A DNA stretch of 64,000 bases from Halobacteriovorax marinus (GCA_002163155.1 MAAO01000006.1:682001-746000), one strand, 5' to 3'. Numbered from the stretch's first letter, positions 36,811-46,060 are shown. Numbers and translations are program-made. Notes: generated by a model from the sequence alone, not told the origin.

Positions 36811-36963
36811 TCAACTGGTACGGCATTCCTCTTTATTGACGCAGAGATGAATCATCAGAGAATGACGTACCTTACTGAAATTATGAAGAACATGTGAGAA
36901 TTAATTGATGACATAACTCGATTTCGTTTGGTACGATTTAGCCATCGAAAAAAGGGAGTTTTT

Positions 36964-38259
36964 ATGCTGATAAGGAAGTTAGCGATATTTTTATTGTTAG
37001 TTCTCACAAGTTGTTCAGGAATTGTGGCCGTAAATGGTTGGCCTTGGACAAGAGATACCGTCTCAAAAATTAGAATCACTTGGTCTCAAGACCCGGCAAC
37101 TTCTATGAAGATTATCTGGGACACCAAATCCGCTTCAGGAAAAAAACAAACTCTTCACTACGGTGTTGTAGATCACGGGAGAAATTACCGTGAGTATACT
37201 AATAAGAGACGCCTAGATTCCTTCATTAACTATAAAGGAATGAACAATGCCTTTGTTCATCTTACTAATCTAAATCCTGATACAAAATACTACTTTGTTA
37301 TTCGTACTTCTAAGGGTGACCTTTCAAAGAGATATTGGTTTCAAACTATGAGTCAAAGTGAAAATGCTAGACTCTCAGTTGTCGCTGGTGGAGATTCTAG
37401 AAATAATAGAACACCAAGAATTGCTGCCAATAAACTTGTGAGTAAATTAAGACCTCACTTTGTGCTCTTTGGTGGTGATATGACCAGTAGAGATTCCTCG
37501 GGACAGTGGGAAGAGTGGTTTTCAGATTGGCAACACACTATCTCTAAGGACGGGAGGATCACTCCTATAATTCCTGCTAGAGGAAATCACGAAAGAAGTA
37601 ATGAGAGTATTTCTAGACTCTTTGGAACTAGTCATGGTGTTTATTACGCACTTACTTTTGGAACAAACCTGCTTAGAACTTACACTCTAAATTCTGAATC
37701 TTCTGTTACAGGAAATCAGCTCACTTGGTTAAAAGAAGATTTAGCGAAGAACTTTGGGGTGACTTGGAAAATTGCTCAGTATCACAAACCTATGCGACCA
37801 CACACAAAGAATAAGAGTGAGAACGATAGGATCTACCGAGCTTGGGCACCACTTTTCTATAAGTATGGTGTGGATCTTGTGGCCGAGTCTGATTCCCATA
37901 CTGTTAAGTCGACATATCCCGTTAGACCTACTGTGAAGAATGGTAACGATGAAGGATTTATAAGAGACGACGTAAATGGAACTGTCTATGTAGGTGAGGG
38001 ATGTTGGGGAGCTCCTCTTAGAAGAAATAACGACGACAAGGTCTGGACTAGGGCCTCAGGAAGTTTCAATCAGTTTAAGTGGATGTTCATCGATAAGAGT
38101 GGAATAGATCTTAGAACTATTATGGTGGACAATGCTAACGAGGTAAGTGCTTTGACTGACAGTACTCGTTTTGAAAAGCCTGACAACTTACAAGTTTGGA
38201 ATCCTAAGTCTGGAAATGTTATTTCTCTGAGTCCCCGAACGAATGCCGTCCCACTCTAA
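36964..38259 (+). CDS. purple-acid-phosphatase-like metallophosphoesterase lipoprotein
   Basis: 431 residues from the ATG at 36964 (AAAGGGAG upstream), giving a lipoprotein signal with LVLTSC at about residue 17. An N-terminal fibronectin/Ig-like domain (SKIRITWSQDPATSMKIIWDT, about 30-125) precedes the metallophosphoesterase domain: AGGDSRNN, FGGDMTSRD, PARGNHERS, QYHKPMRP, and ESDSHTVK. These give the dinuclear metal ligands of the PAP family. It is likely an extracytoplasmic phosphatase. Its last 17 bases overlap the start of the next gene. Confidence 0.87.
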   Translation: MLIRKLAIFLLLVLTSCSGIVAVNGWPWTRDTVSKIRITWSQDPATSMKIIWDTKSASGKKQTLHYGVVDHGRNYREYTNKRRLDSFINYKGMNNAFVHLTNLNPDTKYYFVIRTSKGDLSKRYWFQTMSQSENARLSVVAGGDSRNNRTPRIAANKLVSKLRPHFVLFGGDMTSRDSSGQWEEWFSDWQHTISKDGRITPIIPARGNHERSNESISRLFGTSHGVYYALTFGTNLLRTYTLNSESSVTGNQLTWLKEDLAKNFGVTWKIAQYHKPMRPHTKNKSENDRIYRAWAPLFYKYGVDLVAESDSHTVKSTYPVRPTVKNGNDEGFIRDDVNGTVYVGEGCWGAPLRRNNDDKVWTRASGSFNQFKWMFIDKSGIDLRTIMVDNANEVSALTDSTRFEKPDNLQVWNPKSGNVISLSPRTNAVPL

Positions 38260-39106
38260 AACTCTAGAATACCTTTTAAGAATTGCTGCTTTCTCTGTCC
38301 TCTTTGGACGTGGATTGCAGCATATAATATATGATGTTCCCTATAGAGTACTTGTTTGGGATGAATCTCTATGGCAGGGATTATTTCAAACAATGGACTG
38401 GAATTGGAGCTCATTTGTCACCAGTCCCACTGTAGACAAGGCCATCGTTACTACCGGTGCAGTGGTGGGAATTTTTCTCATACTCACTTCGCTAGTTGCT
38501 GCCTTTAACTATAAAAAAGCAAAGTTAGCGTTAGTTCTCTCTAGTAGTTACCTGGTTTTTATCAGCATCTTATATACCGCCGACAAATTCTTTATACCTG
38601 CCCAGTTTATTGAGTACTCCACCCAAATGTTCACACCATTTTTTCTCGTATTGTTTTGGAAGTTTGGTGAGAAACAGAGACTGGTTTTTTGGATGAGAGT
38701 TGCCGTGGCGCTCACTTTCATAGGGCATGGTTCATATGCACTTGGAATCTATCCCACGCCAGGACCATTCATTGATATGGTTATTGCTATTATGAATTGC
38801 GATGAGCCTACAGCAATAGTCTTTTTAAAAATCATGGGAAGTTTAGATTTTGTCGCGGCCATTTTACTCTTCATCCCTTACGCAGATAAATGGGCCTTAG
38901 GCTTTTGTTGTACTTGGGGAGCTCTCACCACAATGGCGAGAATCAGTGAGGGGAATGTGTTTGGAATTACTCATACTCTCGTCTCGCTCGGACACGAATT
39001 TATCATAAGACTTCCACACTTCTTTATTCCACTATTTCTTCTGGTTTCTGTGCAAAAAAAAACCTTCAATTTCTTGAAGGTTTTTTACTTAAAATATAAA
39101 TTTTGA
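38243..39106 (+). CDS. DoxX-like integral membrane protein
   Basis: 287 residues with about eight hydrophobic helices. LLRIAAFSVLFGRGLQHIIY and VAVALTFIGHGSYALGI resemble DoxX/DoxD-type quinone-linked membrane proteins (helix with G-x-G/H-x). It overlaps the phosphatase gene by 17 bases, so the two are translated together. Its last ~15 codons also form a terminator hairpin. Function not established. Confidence 0.65.
   Translation: MPSHSKTLEYLLRIAAFSVLFGRGLQHIIYDVPYRVLVWDESLWQGLFQTMDWNWSSFVTSPTVDKAIVTTGAVVGIFLILTSLVAAFNYKKAKLALVLSSSYLVFISILYTADKFFIPAQFIEYSTQMFTPFFLVLFWKFGEKQRLVFWMRVAVALTFIGHGSYALGIYPTPGPFIDMVIAIMNCDEPTAIVFLKIMGSLDFVAAILLFIPYADKWALGFCCTWGALTTMARISEGNVFGITHTLVSLGHEFIIRLPHFFIPLFLLVSVQKKTFNFLKVFYLKYKF
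39053..39086. terminator. bidirectional terminator inside the 3' end of a coding region
   Basis: AACCTTCAA-TTTC-TTGAAGGTT (39061-39082), preceded by a long A run and followed by T4. It lies before the stop of the DoxX-like gene and also serves the convergent L28 gene. Confidence 0.88.
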
Positions 39107-39113
39107 ATTCTTT

Positions 39114-39344
39114 CTAGAAAAGGTGGTTATACTTCTTAAGAAACTTAGAAAGTGAACCAACTTTATCAAGAGTTCTAATCGCTCTTGTAGAAAGTTTTAA
39201 TTTAATTGTTTGTCCAGAAACAGGATCAAAAATTCTCTTCGTTTGAAGATTTGGTTTTTGAGTCATTTTAGTTCTGTTTTTTGCGTGAGAAACTTTATTC
39301 CCTACAAGTCTTCTTTTACCAGTTAAATCACATACATTTGCCAT
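39114..39344 (-). CDS. rpmB: 50S ribosomal protein L28
   Basis: 76 residues: MANVCDLTGKRRLVGNKVSHAKNRTK, then the conserved RIFDPVSGQTIKLKLSTRAIRTLDKVG. A single Cys, so the zinc-free form. Monocistronic. Confidence 0.96.
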   Translation of the reverse strand: MANVCDLTGKRRLVGNKVSHAKNRTKMTQKPNLQTKRIFDPVSGQTIKLKLSTRAIRTLDKVGSLSKFLKKYNHLF

Positions 39345-39479
39345 ATCTATATCCTCTTCTGTACGCCTCAGCGTTCAGATTATTAATTATGATCACTTAC
39401 AAGTTCGATAATATATACATCAAAATGCCATATTTCAAGGGCCAATTGGGGCCCTTTGTTACTTTTTGTCAGATCAGGA

Positions 39480-39926
39480 CTATTTCTTCTTTCTATACTG
39501 TTTCATTTTCGCTTTAAATTCTTGTCTTCTTTTCTTTCTATCTTCTTTCGCCTGTAATTTCAATGGTTTAATTTTATCTTCGCGAAAGGCCTTTCTCTTG
39601 TTCTTCGAGTTCTCTTTAAATTCTTTCCTAATCTTTTTCATTTTTTCGCGGATGGCCTTATTCTCTTGGCGCTTACCGGGGACTATTTGATTGGCTAAAG
39701 TCTCAATATCACTAAACATTTTAAGTTGATTTTCGTAACTCTCTTTGAGCATCTCTGCTTTTAGATCATAGATCTTCTTAGCATTCTCTTTTCGCTGACT
39801 CAAATTCTGCGCCTGAAATGCCTTCATTTCCTTAGTGATAGCTGCACTTTGCTCTGCACTCATTTCCTTCTGGGCCATTGTTTGAAGTGAAGTTATTAAG
39901 AGTAGACTGACGATTATAGCTTTCAT
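39480..39926 (-). CDS. periplasmic charged helical protein, Spy/ZraP-like
   Basis: 148 residues with a signal peptide (1-18). The mature part is almost all Lys/Glu/Arg-rich helix (EIEKMKKIRKEFKENSKNKR-type composition) with a basic tail, like the Spy/CpxP/ZraP helical chaperones that bind unfolded proteins or metals. It is divergent from an ECF sigma gene, and its promoter region has the same -35/-10 pattern and spacing as that gene, so it is probably in that sigma factor's regulon. Confidence 0.65.
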   Translation of the reverse strand: MKAIIVSLLLITSLQTMAQKEMSAEQSAAITKEMKAFQAQNLSQRKENAKKIYDLKAEMLKESYENQLKMFSDIETLANQIVPGKRQENKAIREKMKKIRKEFKENSKNKRKAFREDKIKPLKLQAKEDRKKRRQEFKAKMKQYRKKK

Positions 39927-39962
39927 AAATCCTCCAGGATTATTGTGGTCTCATACCTAGCT

Positions 39963-39986
39963 AACGAGTGAGGTGGTAAAAGGTTT
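39963..39986 (-). promoter_or_regulatory. ECF-type promoter of the Spy-like gene
   Basis: On the minus strand: -35 TGAAACCTTTT (AACC 39985-39982), 14 bases, then -10 TCGTT (39967-39963), about 37 bases before the start codon. Same elements and same spacing as the sigma gene promoter. Confidence 0.7.
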
Positions 39987-40037
39987 CAATTATTTTTAAA
40001 CAATTATAACATAATGAAATTATTATAGAAATTCTTG

Positions 40038-40062
40038 TAACCTTTTCTACTCCCATTCGTTA
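40038..40062 (+). promoter_or_regulatory. ECF-type promoter of the sigma gene (autoregulation)
   Basis: -35 TGTAACCTTTT (AACC 40039-40042), 14 bases, then -10 TCGTT (40057-40061), 24 bases before the ATG. It matches the divergent promoter, which suggests the sigma factor reads both. Confidence 0.72.
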
Positions 40063-40085
40063 AAGCTATGAGAGTATAGGAGTCT

Positions 40086-40658
40086 ATGAAATTAAACGAT
40101 TGGATAAATAAATCACTTTGGAAGAGTCTAGCTGACGCTAAGTTGATGGAACTCGTGGCAAAGGATGAAAAAGTGGCCTTTGCTATTTTATTTGATCGCC
40201 ACAAAGAGTCCTTATTCAACTACGCTCTGAGTATCTTAAAAGATAGAGCAAAGTCAGAAGAGGTGGTGCAAGAGATTTTTCTAAAACTCTATGAGTTACG
40301 GTGTGAGTATAAAGAGATGGGAAAGTTAAGTGCTTATCTCTACCGCATGATTCGAAATAAGTGTTTTGATTCTTTAAAAAAGAAAGGTGAAGTGCTCCTC
40401 GGTGAAGACGAAGACTTTAGCAATCAAGTGGATGAGACTTTTGAAAGAGTAGTCACTAAGGCCAGGCTTGAACTTATTGATCGGTTATTTTGTGAACTCA
40501 AAGACGTAGACCGTGAGATTTTTCTTCTCTGGGCAAAAGGTGAGAGTATTCGTAGCATTTCCAATATTGTTGAATCTAGTGAGGGAGCTGTGAAAACAAG
40601 ACTTCATAGAATAAAGAAAGATATGATTAGAAAAGTTGAAAAAAGGAGATCAGCATGA
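40086..40658 (+). CDS. ECF RNA polymerase sigma factor
   Basis: 190 residues. Sigma region 2 (VAFAILFDRHKESLFNYALSILKDRAKSEEVVQEIFLKLYEL...YRMIRNKCFDSLK) and region 4 (REIFLLWAKGESIRSISNIVESSEGAVKTRLHRIKKDM) are both clear; no region 3. The stop overlaps the ATG of the next gene (ATGA), coupling it to its probable anti-sigma. Confidence 0.92.
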   Translation: MKLNDWINKSLWKSLADAKLMELVAKDEKVAFAILFDRHKESLFNYALSILKDRAKSEEVVQEIFLKLYELRCEYKEMGKLSAYLYRMIRNKCFDSLKKKGEVLLGEDEDFSNQVDETFERVVTKARLELIDRLFCELKDVDREIFLLWAKGESIRSISNIVESSEGAVKTRLHRIKKDMIRKVEKRRSA

Positions 40659-40993
40659 AAAAGAAAATTGATCGTGCTATTACTCGTAAACTAGATAAGA
40701 AGTTTGATGAAAAATTTTGGAATAAATTTGATGATAAATTCTCACATGAGAGTGAAGTAGAAAAGAATCAATTCAATTGGCAAAGTTATTTAAGACCGGT
40801 GATGATGGCCTCTGTACTAGTACTTCTAACCTTCAATCTCTATAGCCGTTTTGGAGCAGAGAGTAGTGGGCAAGTGCAATTACTTACAGAGCAAGATGTA
40901 GAGCTGATGATAGAGTCGACATTAGAAATTGATGAAATTGTAAACTCGGTGTCTCTCGAATTTGATGATGAATTCTACGCACTAAACGATTGA
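40655..40993 (+). CDS. putative membrane anti-sigma factor
   Basis: 112 residues. A charged cytoplasmic N-terminus with repeated aromatic-acid pairs (KKFDEKFWNKFDDKF), one membrane helix (about 49-66, VMMASVLVLLTFNLY), and an acidic extracytoplasmic tail. The zinc anti-sigma motif H-x3-C-x2-C is absent. The 4-base overlap with the sigma gene and the topology make it the likely anti-sigma; the sequence alone would not. Confidence 0.65.
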   Translation: MKKKIDRAITRKLDKKFDEKFWNKFDDKFSHESEVEKNQFNWQSYLRPVMMASVLVLLTFNLYSRFGAESSGQVQLLTEQDVELMIESTLEIDEIVNSVSLEFDDEFYALND

Positions 40994-42355
40994 TTTAATT
41001 TCCTCAGCTACTTTTTGAAAAGTGATTTTGAAAATTGTTCCATGATCTTCTTTATGCTCTTTTAATGTTCTACTAGTGACATGAATATTTCCCCCAATCA
41101 TTTCAATACTTCTCTTCGCGATGGGCATTCCAAAACCTGTACCTTTTTCTCCCTCAGTTCCTTCTCGTGTAGTTGTGGCCAGAGGATCAAAGATTTTCTT
41201 TAAAAGAGCTGTGGGAATTCCAATCCCATGATCTTTGATAATAAGATGAACTTGGTTCTCCACGACTTTTGTGTGAACCAGGATGTCACTTTTTTCAGCA
41301 GAAAATTTAATACAATTAGAAAGTATATTACAAATAACCTGATGAATAATAACACTCTTTATTCCCCAAACTTCTTCATCTTCTATAACTACTCTCATAT
41401 GTATTCTCTTCACACTTATCATGGAGGAAAGAATCTCTAAACTCTCTTCAATGCAATCTTTTAGGGAAATTTCAAAAAGTTGCAAATCTTTCTTACCAGA
41501 GTCAAAGGCTTCAATTTCCCTTACAGCGTGAATAAGATCTGAAATGGTATTACTACTCTTTAAGGTTAAGCTCAGTTTTCTTTTAAACTTTGGATGTATT
41601 TGATCTAAGTCACTAACAAGAGCTTGTTTGTTTAGAAAGCTCATATTGTTTCTAATGATGGTTAGGGGATTGGACACATCGTGAGCTAAAACTCTTAAGA
41701 GATTTTGTTTTGAAAGAACTTTCTTTCTTAGTTGTTCTTCACTTAAATCTCTTAGATTGAGTAAGAAAATTATGAAGCCGGAGTGAAGTAGCATAATGCC
41801 AAAGCCCGTGAGAAATTGAGTCAAAAACTTTCCATTTTCATGGAGATAATTAATCTCAAACATGCCCTGTGAAATATCTAGGTAAGCAATAATGATACTT
41901 GTGATGAATATAATAACGAACCAAATAAAGGTATGTAACTTATTTGTTACTACTCCCGCAATAACAGGAAGTATCGCCACCCACATGAGAACTGGAGTAA
42001 AGAATCCTCCTGTGAGTACTGAAAAATGTACCTGAAACATCCCCCCAGGTAGCAGCATGACATAGATAGACTTTTCTAAAGACTCTGTGATTTTATAATA
42101 AATTGGAGTGAACAAGTGAATTAAGGCATAGATAAAACCCATGTACTTTATACTTGTATGATCTATGTAGAAGTATGCAATGAAGGCATAACTCCACATG
42201 AGAGCGCCAGTAATGAGCGTAATCATGATGAGCAGATGAGTTCTGAAACAGTGAACCCTGTCCATTTTTTCAGATGGAGAAAGGCACCAATTATAAAAAA
42301 CTAAGTAGAGTTTTTTCACTCTTTCTAATTTAAACATGTAACTATTTATCGGCAC
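40982..42355 (-). CDS. membrane sensor histidine kinase
   Basis: 457 residues. Six membrane helices (about 40-215) with short loops form the sensor; no large periplasmic domain. The HisKA motif LLRVLAHDVSNPLTIIRNN follows, then the N box QVICNILSNCIKFS, G1 IKDHGIGIP, and G2 GEKGTGFGMPIAKR. The Gly-for-Leu change in the G2 box (GFGM) is minor. No response regulator is adjacent. The 3' end overlaps the convergent anti-sigma gene by 12 bases. Confidence 0.85.
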   Translation of the reverse strand: MPINSYMFKLERVKKLYLVFYNWCLSPSEKMDRVHCFRTHLLIMITLITGALMWSYAFIAYFYIDHTSIKYMGFIYALIHLFTPIYYKITESLEKSIYVMLLPGGMFQVHFSVLTGGFFTPVLMWVAILPVIAGVVTNKLHTFIWFVIIFITSIIIAYLDISQGMFEINYLHENGKFLTQFLTGFGIMLLHSGFIIFLLNLRDLSEEQLRKKVLSKQNLLRVLAHDVSNPLTIIRNNMSFLNKQALVSDLDQIHPKFKRKLSLTLKSSNTISDLIHAVREIEAFDSGKKDLQLFEISLKDCIEESLEILSSMISVKRIHMRVVIEDEEVWGIKSVIIHQVICNILSNCIKFSAEKSDILVHTKVVENQVHLIIKDHGIGIPTALLKKIFDPLATTTREGTEGEKGTGFGMPIAKRSIEMIGGNIHVTSRTLKEHKEDHGTIFKITFQKVAEEIKSIV

Positions 42356-42412
42356 TTTGGAGAGAATTTGGACTTAAGAATTGTTGATATTGAAGAAGGA
42401 GTTGAGTTTGAA

Positions 42413-42949
42413 TTAAGCTTCGGTACTACACCATCCCACAAGGTTCTTTCTCACGCCTCTTGAGACTTTATTGACTTTGTGTTCGTAATTGTACTCACCG
42501 GTTAAGAAAACCGTAAGAGTTTCGTAAGCGGGGGGAGTGATGGTGGTGCACTCAGTTGAGTTCTTTACTTTAAAAAGGAGCTCCCCACCCTCTAGTTCTG
42601 GATCATCATTAAAAGACCAAGTAAAGGCGAAATGTCGCGATCCGTCATCGTGCCAAATACCATCTTCATCTGTGCGAGCATCTCTGATGGCAATCATATG
42701 TTCAGTTGTATTATAGGGATGAAATTGATCAAGAACAGTCCTTAGAAATGCGCCAACTTCTAAGTATTCAAAGAGGAGTTGATCGACTCTTTGCCAATTG
42801 CACAGCTTTAAAGCATCTGCTAACTCTTTGGGAAAGGCGAGTTTCATCTGCAAAAAACCTTTCTTCTTGATTTCGCTGAGCAGAGGGAATTTTTGGACAT
42901 TTTTGATTTCCATAGGGTTTCTTTTCGCCCAATCATGGGATTTAGTCAA
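42413..42949 (-). CDS. 2-oxoglutarate/Fe(II)-dependent oxygenase
   Basis: 178 residues. HDD in GIWHDDGSRHFAFTWSFND gives the H-x-D metal pair, and EHKVNKVSRGVRKNLVGW supplies the distal His and the Arg that binds 2-oxoglutarate. The strand GGELLF lies between. This is the prolyl-4-hydroxylase-like fold. The substrate is unknown. An internal ATG at 42913 is an alternative start. Confidence 0.75.
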   Translation of the reverse strand: MTKSHDWAKRNPMEIKNVQKFPLLSEIKKKGFLQMKLAFPKELADALKLCNWQRVDQLLFEYLEVGAFLRTVLDQFHPYNTTEHMIAIRDARTDEDGIWHDDGSRHFAFTWSFNDDPELEGGELLFKVKNSTECTTITPPAYETLTVFLTGEYNYEHKVNKVSRGVRKNLVGWCSTEA

Positions 42950-43065
42950 TAAAAGGCCTCCATTAAATGAGTTTTCTTCATATTTCTGTTCGATATTATG
43001 GCCTTAGGAAGTATAATAGAGAAAAATATTTCGATACTAAATAAGTTAAGAGGTTTACGAGTTCA

Positions 43066-43998
43066 ATGAAGAGTTTTCGTAATTGGTTCATATTGATTTG
43101 CACGATTGTTGGAGTGGGACTACTGATAAACTATTATCAAAATGTTTTAAAGCCAGGTCATGTGCGTGAGTACCATAAGAATCAAAATGAAATGAATAGG
43201 AGTAGAACTTTCTTTGTGGATAATGCCCCTAAAGAGCTTGTTAAAAAATCTGCGATCAACACTTTAAGTAATCAAGAGACTGCTAACTACGATAAGGACG
43301 ATTTTCAAAGACTCACTAGTAAGCTGAGTACTCTTGAGCGCGCCTTGAAAGGTAGAGATAAGTATTGTTTAAAAAATCTCAATGAAGTTTTACCAGACGA
43401 TAGATATATTGACGTTAATGATCAGATCTATCAGGAAGCACTCATGGTGGTTGATATGGTCTCAGGTGTACTTGATGATTCGATGTTGAGACCTGAAGCG
43501 GATGGAGCTTATCAGGTGATGTATGAAATTATTGAAAGCAATTACCCTGTAGATCCTTTGATTATGTTTAATAGAATTGAAAGATTAGATATTTGCCGTG
43601 ACCCAAAGGCTTTAAACTTTATAGACACAGTCTTTGAAGCTTATAGAGCGAAGAAGTGGCCAGAGAATATTAAGAAATCATTACTTGGTGAAGTGTTCTC
43701 TGCTATGAAAGAGACTGTCTCTAAGAATCACTCCGTTGAAAATCTACTCTATTTCAATAATCTTCTTCTCATCATCATTGATAACGGTGCCCTTCCCAAT
43801 CATTTCTCAGATGAGTTAGAAGATTTGGGAAGAAGAATAAATGAGAATCATAATTTCTTTAAAGAAAAGTTTGGTCCCAGACAAACGCGGGAATCAAATA
43901 TGACGAACTTAAGTGACTATCTAAGGCGCAGTGAAGAACTCTCTAATGAGCTTTCACAGTCTCTGTCTGACATCGAAGCGACAGTGGAATCTAACTAA
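43066..43998 (+). CDS. hypothetical signal-anchored helical protein
   Basis: 310 residues with one N-terminal membrane helix (about 7-24, WFILICTIVGVGLLINYY) and an acidic, helical extracytoplasmic part. No family recognised. Two Cys are spaced far apart (KYCLKNL, RLDICRD). It overlaps the end of the convergent radical-SAM gene by 4 bases. Function unknown. Confidence 0.55.
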   Translation: MKSFRNWFILICTIVGVGLLINYYQNVLKPGHVREYHKNQNEMNRSRTFFVDNAPKELVKKSAINTLSNQETANYDKDDFQRLTSKLSTLERALKGRDKYCLKNLNEVLPDDRYIDVNDQIYQEALMVVDMVSGVLDDSMLRPEADGAYQVMYEIIESNYPVDPLIMFNRIERLDICRDPKALNFIDTVFEAYRAKKWPENIKKSLLGEVFSAMKETVSKNHSVENLLYFNNLLLIIIDNGALPNHFSDELEDLGRRINENHNFFKEKFGPRQTRESNMTNLSDYLRRSEELSNELSQSLSDIEATVESN

Positions 43999-45017
43999 TC
44001 CTCATCTTCCATACATAAGTAAATTTTCTCTTTTGCAATTGAAGCTTTTAAGAGTAACTCTTTAATCGTAGAGAGAATCCATAGACGCATGGGACGGTTG
44101 TATCTGACTTTTCCATCAAAGGATTTTATAAGTTCAGTTGAGAGAAGTTCACTCTTTGGATAATTCTTCTTCACTTGTTCAAAAACATTCTTAGTAAATC
44201 TGACTACTCCTACAGAGATGTATTCGAGTTTCTCATGGGGCAGAACCTCCAACATCTCTGCTATCAGCTCTCTATACTTTTCTTCAAAACCATCGTCATA
44301 GACAACTGGATCAAAGTGAATACCAATGGGATGGTCTAGTTTTGCCAACTCTTTGATCGCTCTAAGTCTCGCCTTTAGTGAAGGAGTTTTTAAATCATTC
44401 TTTTTAATTTTATCCGCAGGAGAGAGAGAGAAAGTGGTGATTATATTTTCTCTTGGAGGTAAATCTTTTAAGGGTTTTATATTGGCCGATTTGGTTCTCA
44501 GCTCCAATTTAGCGTAAGGAATTCTGGAGAAGAGATCATGGTAAAGAGAGAGCTCTCCAGTAATATGAGAGAGTGCTAGCGAGTCGGAAAATTCTCCCGC
44601 ATGAAACCAGGGAGTATTTCCTTTTTCTTGTTCTAGCAGCGCGACTCTTTCAATTTCTTGGCAAATCTCTTCGTGGTTTAAAAAGATGACTATATCTGGA
44701 GAGTGAAAGTAACCTTGTAAATAGCAGTAGTTGCACTCATAGATACAATTATAGGCGTGAATGAAGTAGTAGTGTGGTTCGCCGGAGAGGCCGTAAGCAT
44801 CGGGGGCGGCCTTAACTAGCGTTCCTTTCTTTTCACCTAGAAATAAATTTAGCGTTTCTCTTTTTTGAAGATAGGGCTTCTTCACTTTTCCAAAGACATC
44901 ATCGACACTCTCAATGACTGTGACATTTGCTTTGGGGAATTTATTGAGGATTGATCTTGCTCGTTTAGTACTTGCTAGGTGTTTCTCGACAAAAATAGTC
45001 TCAAACATTGAAGTCAC
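43995..45017 (-). CDS. radical SAM protein, spore-photoproduct-lyase-like
   Basis: 340 residues. The cluster motif C91-x3-C95-x2-C98 (YNCIYECNYCYLQG) and the following FLNHEEI, FHAGEFSDSLALSH and LELRTKSAN segments match the SplB family. SplB proper repairs spore photoproduct in DNA; non-spore bacteria carry homologues whose substrate is uncertain. It overlaps the upstream nucleoside-phosphorylase-like gene by 17 bases, so they form one transcription and translation unit. Confidence 0.78.
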   Translation of the reverse strand: MTSMFETIFVEKHLASTKRARSILNKFPKANVTVIESVDDVFGKVKKPYLQKRETLNLFLGEKKGTLVKAAPDAYGLSGEPHYYFIHAYNCIYECNYCYLQGYFHSPDIVIFLNHEEICQEIERVALLEQEKGNTPWFHAGEFSDSLALSHITGELSLYHDLFSRIPYAKLELRTKSANIKPLKDLPPRENIITTFSLSPADKIKKNDLKTPSLKARLRAIKELAKLDHPIGIHFDPVVYDDGFEEKYRELIAEMLEVLPHEKLEYISVGVVRFTKNVFEQVKKNYPKSELLSTELIKSFDGKVRYNRPMRLWILSTIKELLLKASIAKEKIYLCMEDED

Positions 45018-46041
45018 CCTTTAGAAGTTTTTGGTATTGTTCAAAGTCGAACTTAGAAAGAGCTGTAGAAATCTGTAGTAAATCAGATTCACTACGAATA
45101 GAAGCGTTTATATTAAACATACTACTCTCTAAATTCTTTGAGAGCTTGACCTGTATGTTTGCTCTCTTAAGAGGTGAGAGCACAGTATTTATTTTACCAT
45201 TTAAAATAGTATTAAAGGGAGTAAGTAGCTCTCGCATCTTTTCAAGAACCATCTGGCTTTTTTGCTTCGGAAGGACTTCCATCTCTAAAATGATACTCAT
45301 TCCGACCCGTTTTAGAATCTCATCTTCTGATTCATATTTAGAGAGTAGACTCTTAAGCACTGTTCTATATTGTCTATACTGAGAAACTGTAAAGTAGAGG
45401 TCTTTGTAAGAGTCTATGAGTCTCTTTTCTTCTACATTAGTAACTTCTGAGTTCAAACTCTTATAATGTTTATAAAGGCGATCACTATAGTATTCGGAAT
45501 TGGTCTTTACTAATTCACAAATGGGCTCATCTGAATTGTTCTCTAAAGCATTGTCTGAAATTAATTTATAGGCCTTGAAAGTAATAGTGAAGTTTGATGC
45601 AGCTCTTGCAATGGCCCAGTATTCGCGGTCAACAATTTGTGCGAAACAACTTAAGTGTTGTGCATATTCACTATTCACCACTCGATTAGAAGCAGAGATA
45701 CAATCAAGTAAGGAAGTCGATTTTGTGGAATAAGATTTAAATTCAATCTGACTTCCAATTTCAGCGTAGGCCGTTCTCACTTCATAGATTTCATCAACTA
45801 TAACTTTCTTTGAAAGACTTCCTGCGACTCCAAAGTTTAAGACACTTGTGACTTTACCTTTAAGTAGCCCTAAGGAGGCGCTTACCATTTCAAGGGCGGC
45901 CATAGTTCCTTCTCCGCAGATAAGCAGATAGGATTCACTATTAAAAAAGAGATCGTTACCAGTGGTTTCGACGCTTTTAAAGTTGCCTAATTTTAAGAAT
46001 GTTTGCGCTTCTGCTCTATGAGCAAAGACTAGCAATTGCAT
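45001..46041 (-). CDS. nucleoside-phosphorylase-like protein with helical C-terminal extension
   Basis: 346 residues. Residues 1-180 have PNP/MTA-nucleosidase features: LLICGEGTMAALEMVSASLG, VTSVLNFGVAGSLSKK, VDEIYEVRTAYAE, VDREYWAIARAASNF, and KLISDNA with the base-binding Asp. Residues 190-346 are helical (YYSDRLYKHYKSLNSE...LKSLLSKYESEDEILKR) and not recognised. It is co-coded with an SPL-like radical SAM enzyme, which suggests nucleobase or nucleoside repair or salvage. The substrate is unknown. Confidence 0.6.
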   Translation of the reverse strand: MQLLVFAHRAEAQTFLKLGNFKSVETTGNDLFFNSESYLLICGEGTMAALEMVSASLGLLKGKVTSVLNFGVAGSLSKKVIVDEIYEVRTAYAEIGSQIEFKSYSTKSTSLLDCISASNRVVNSEYAQHLSCFAQIVDREYWAIARAASNFTITFKAYKLISDNALENNSDEPICELVKTNSEYYSDRLYKHYKSLNSEVTNVEEKRLIDSYKDLYFTVSQYRQYRTVLKSLLSKYESEDEILKRVGMSIILEMEVLPKQKSQMVLEKMRELLTPFNTILNGKINTVLSPLKRANIQVKLSKNLESSMFNINASIRSESDLLQISTALSKFDFEQYQKLLKGDFNV

Positions 46042-46060
46042 AATTATCCTTGATTTTAAT

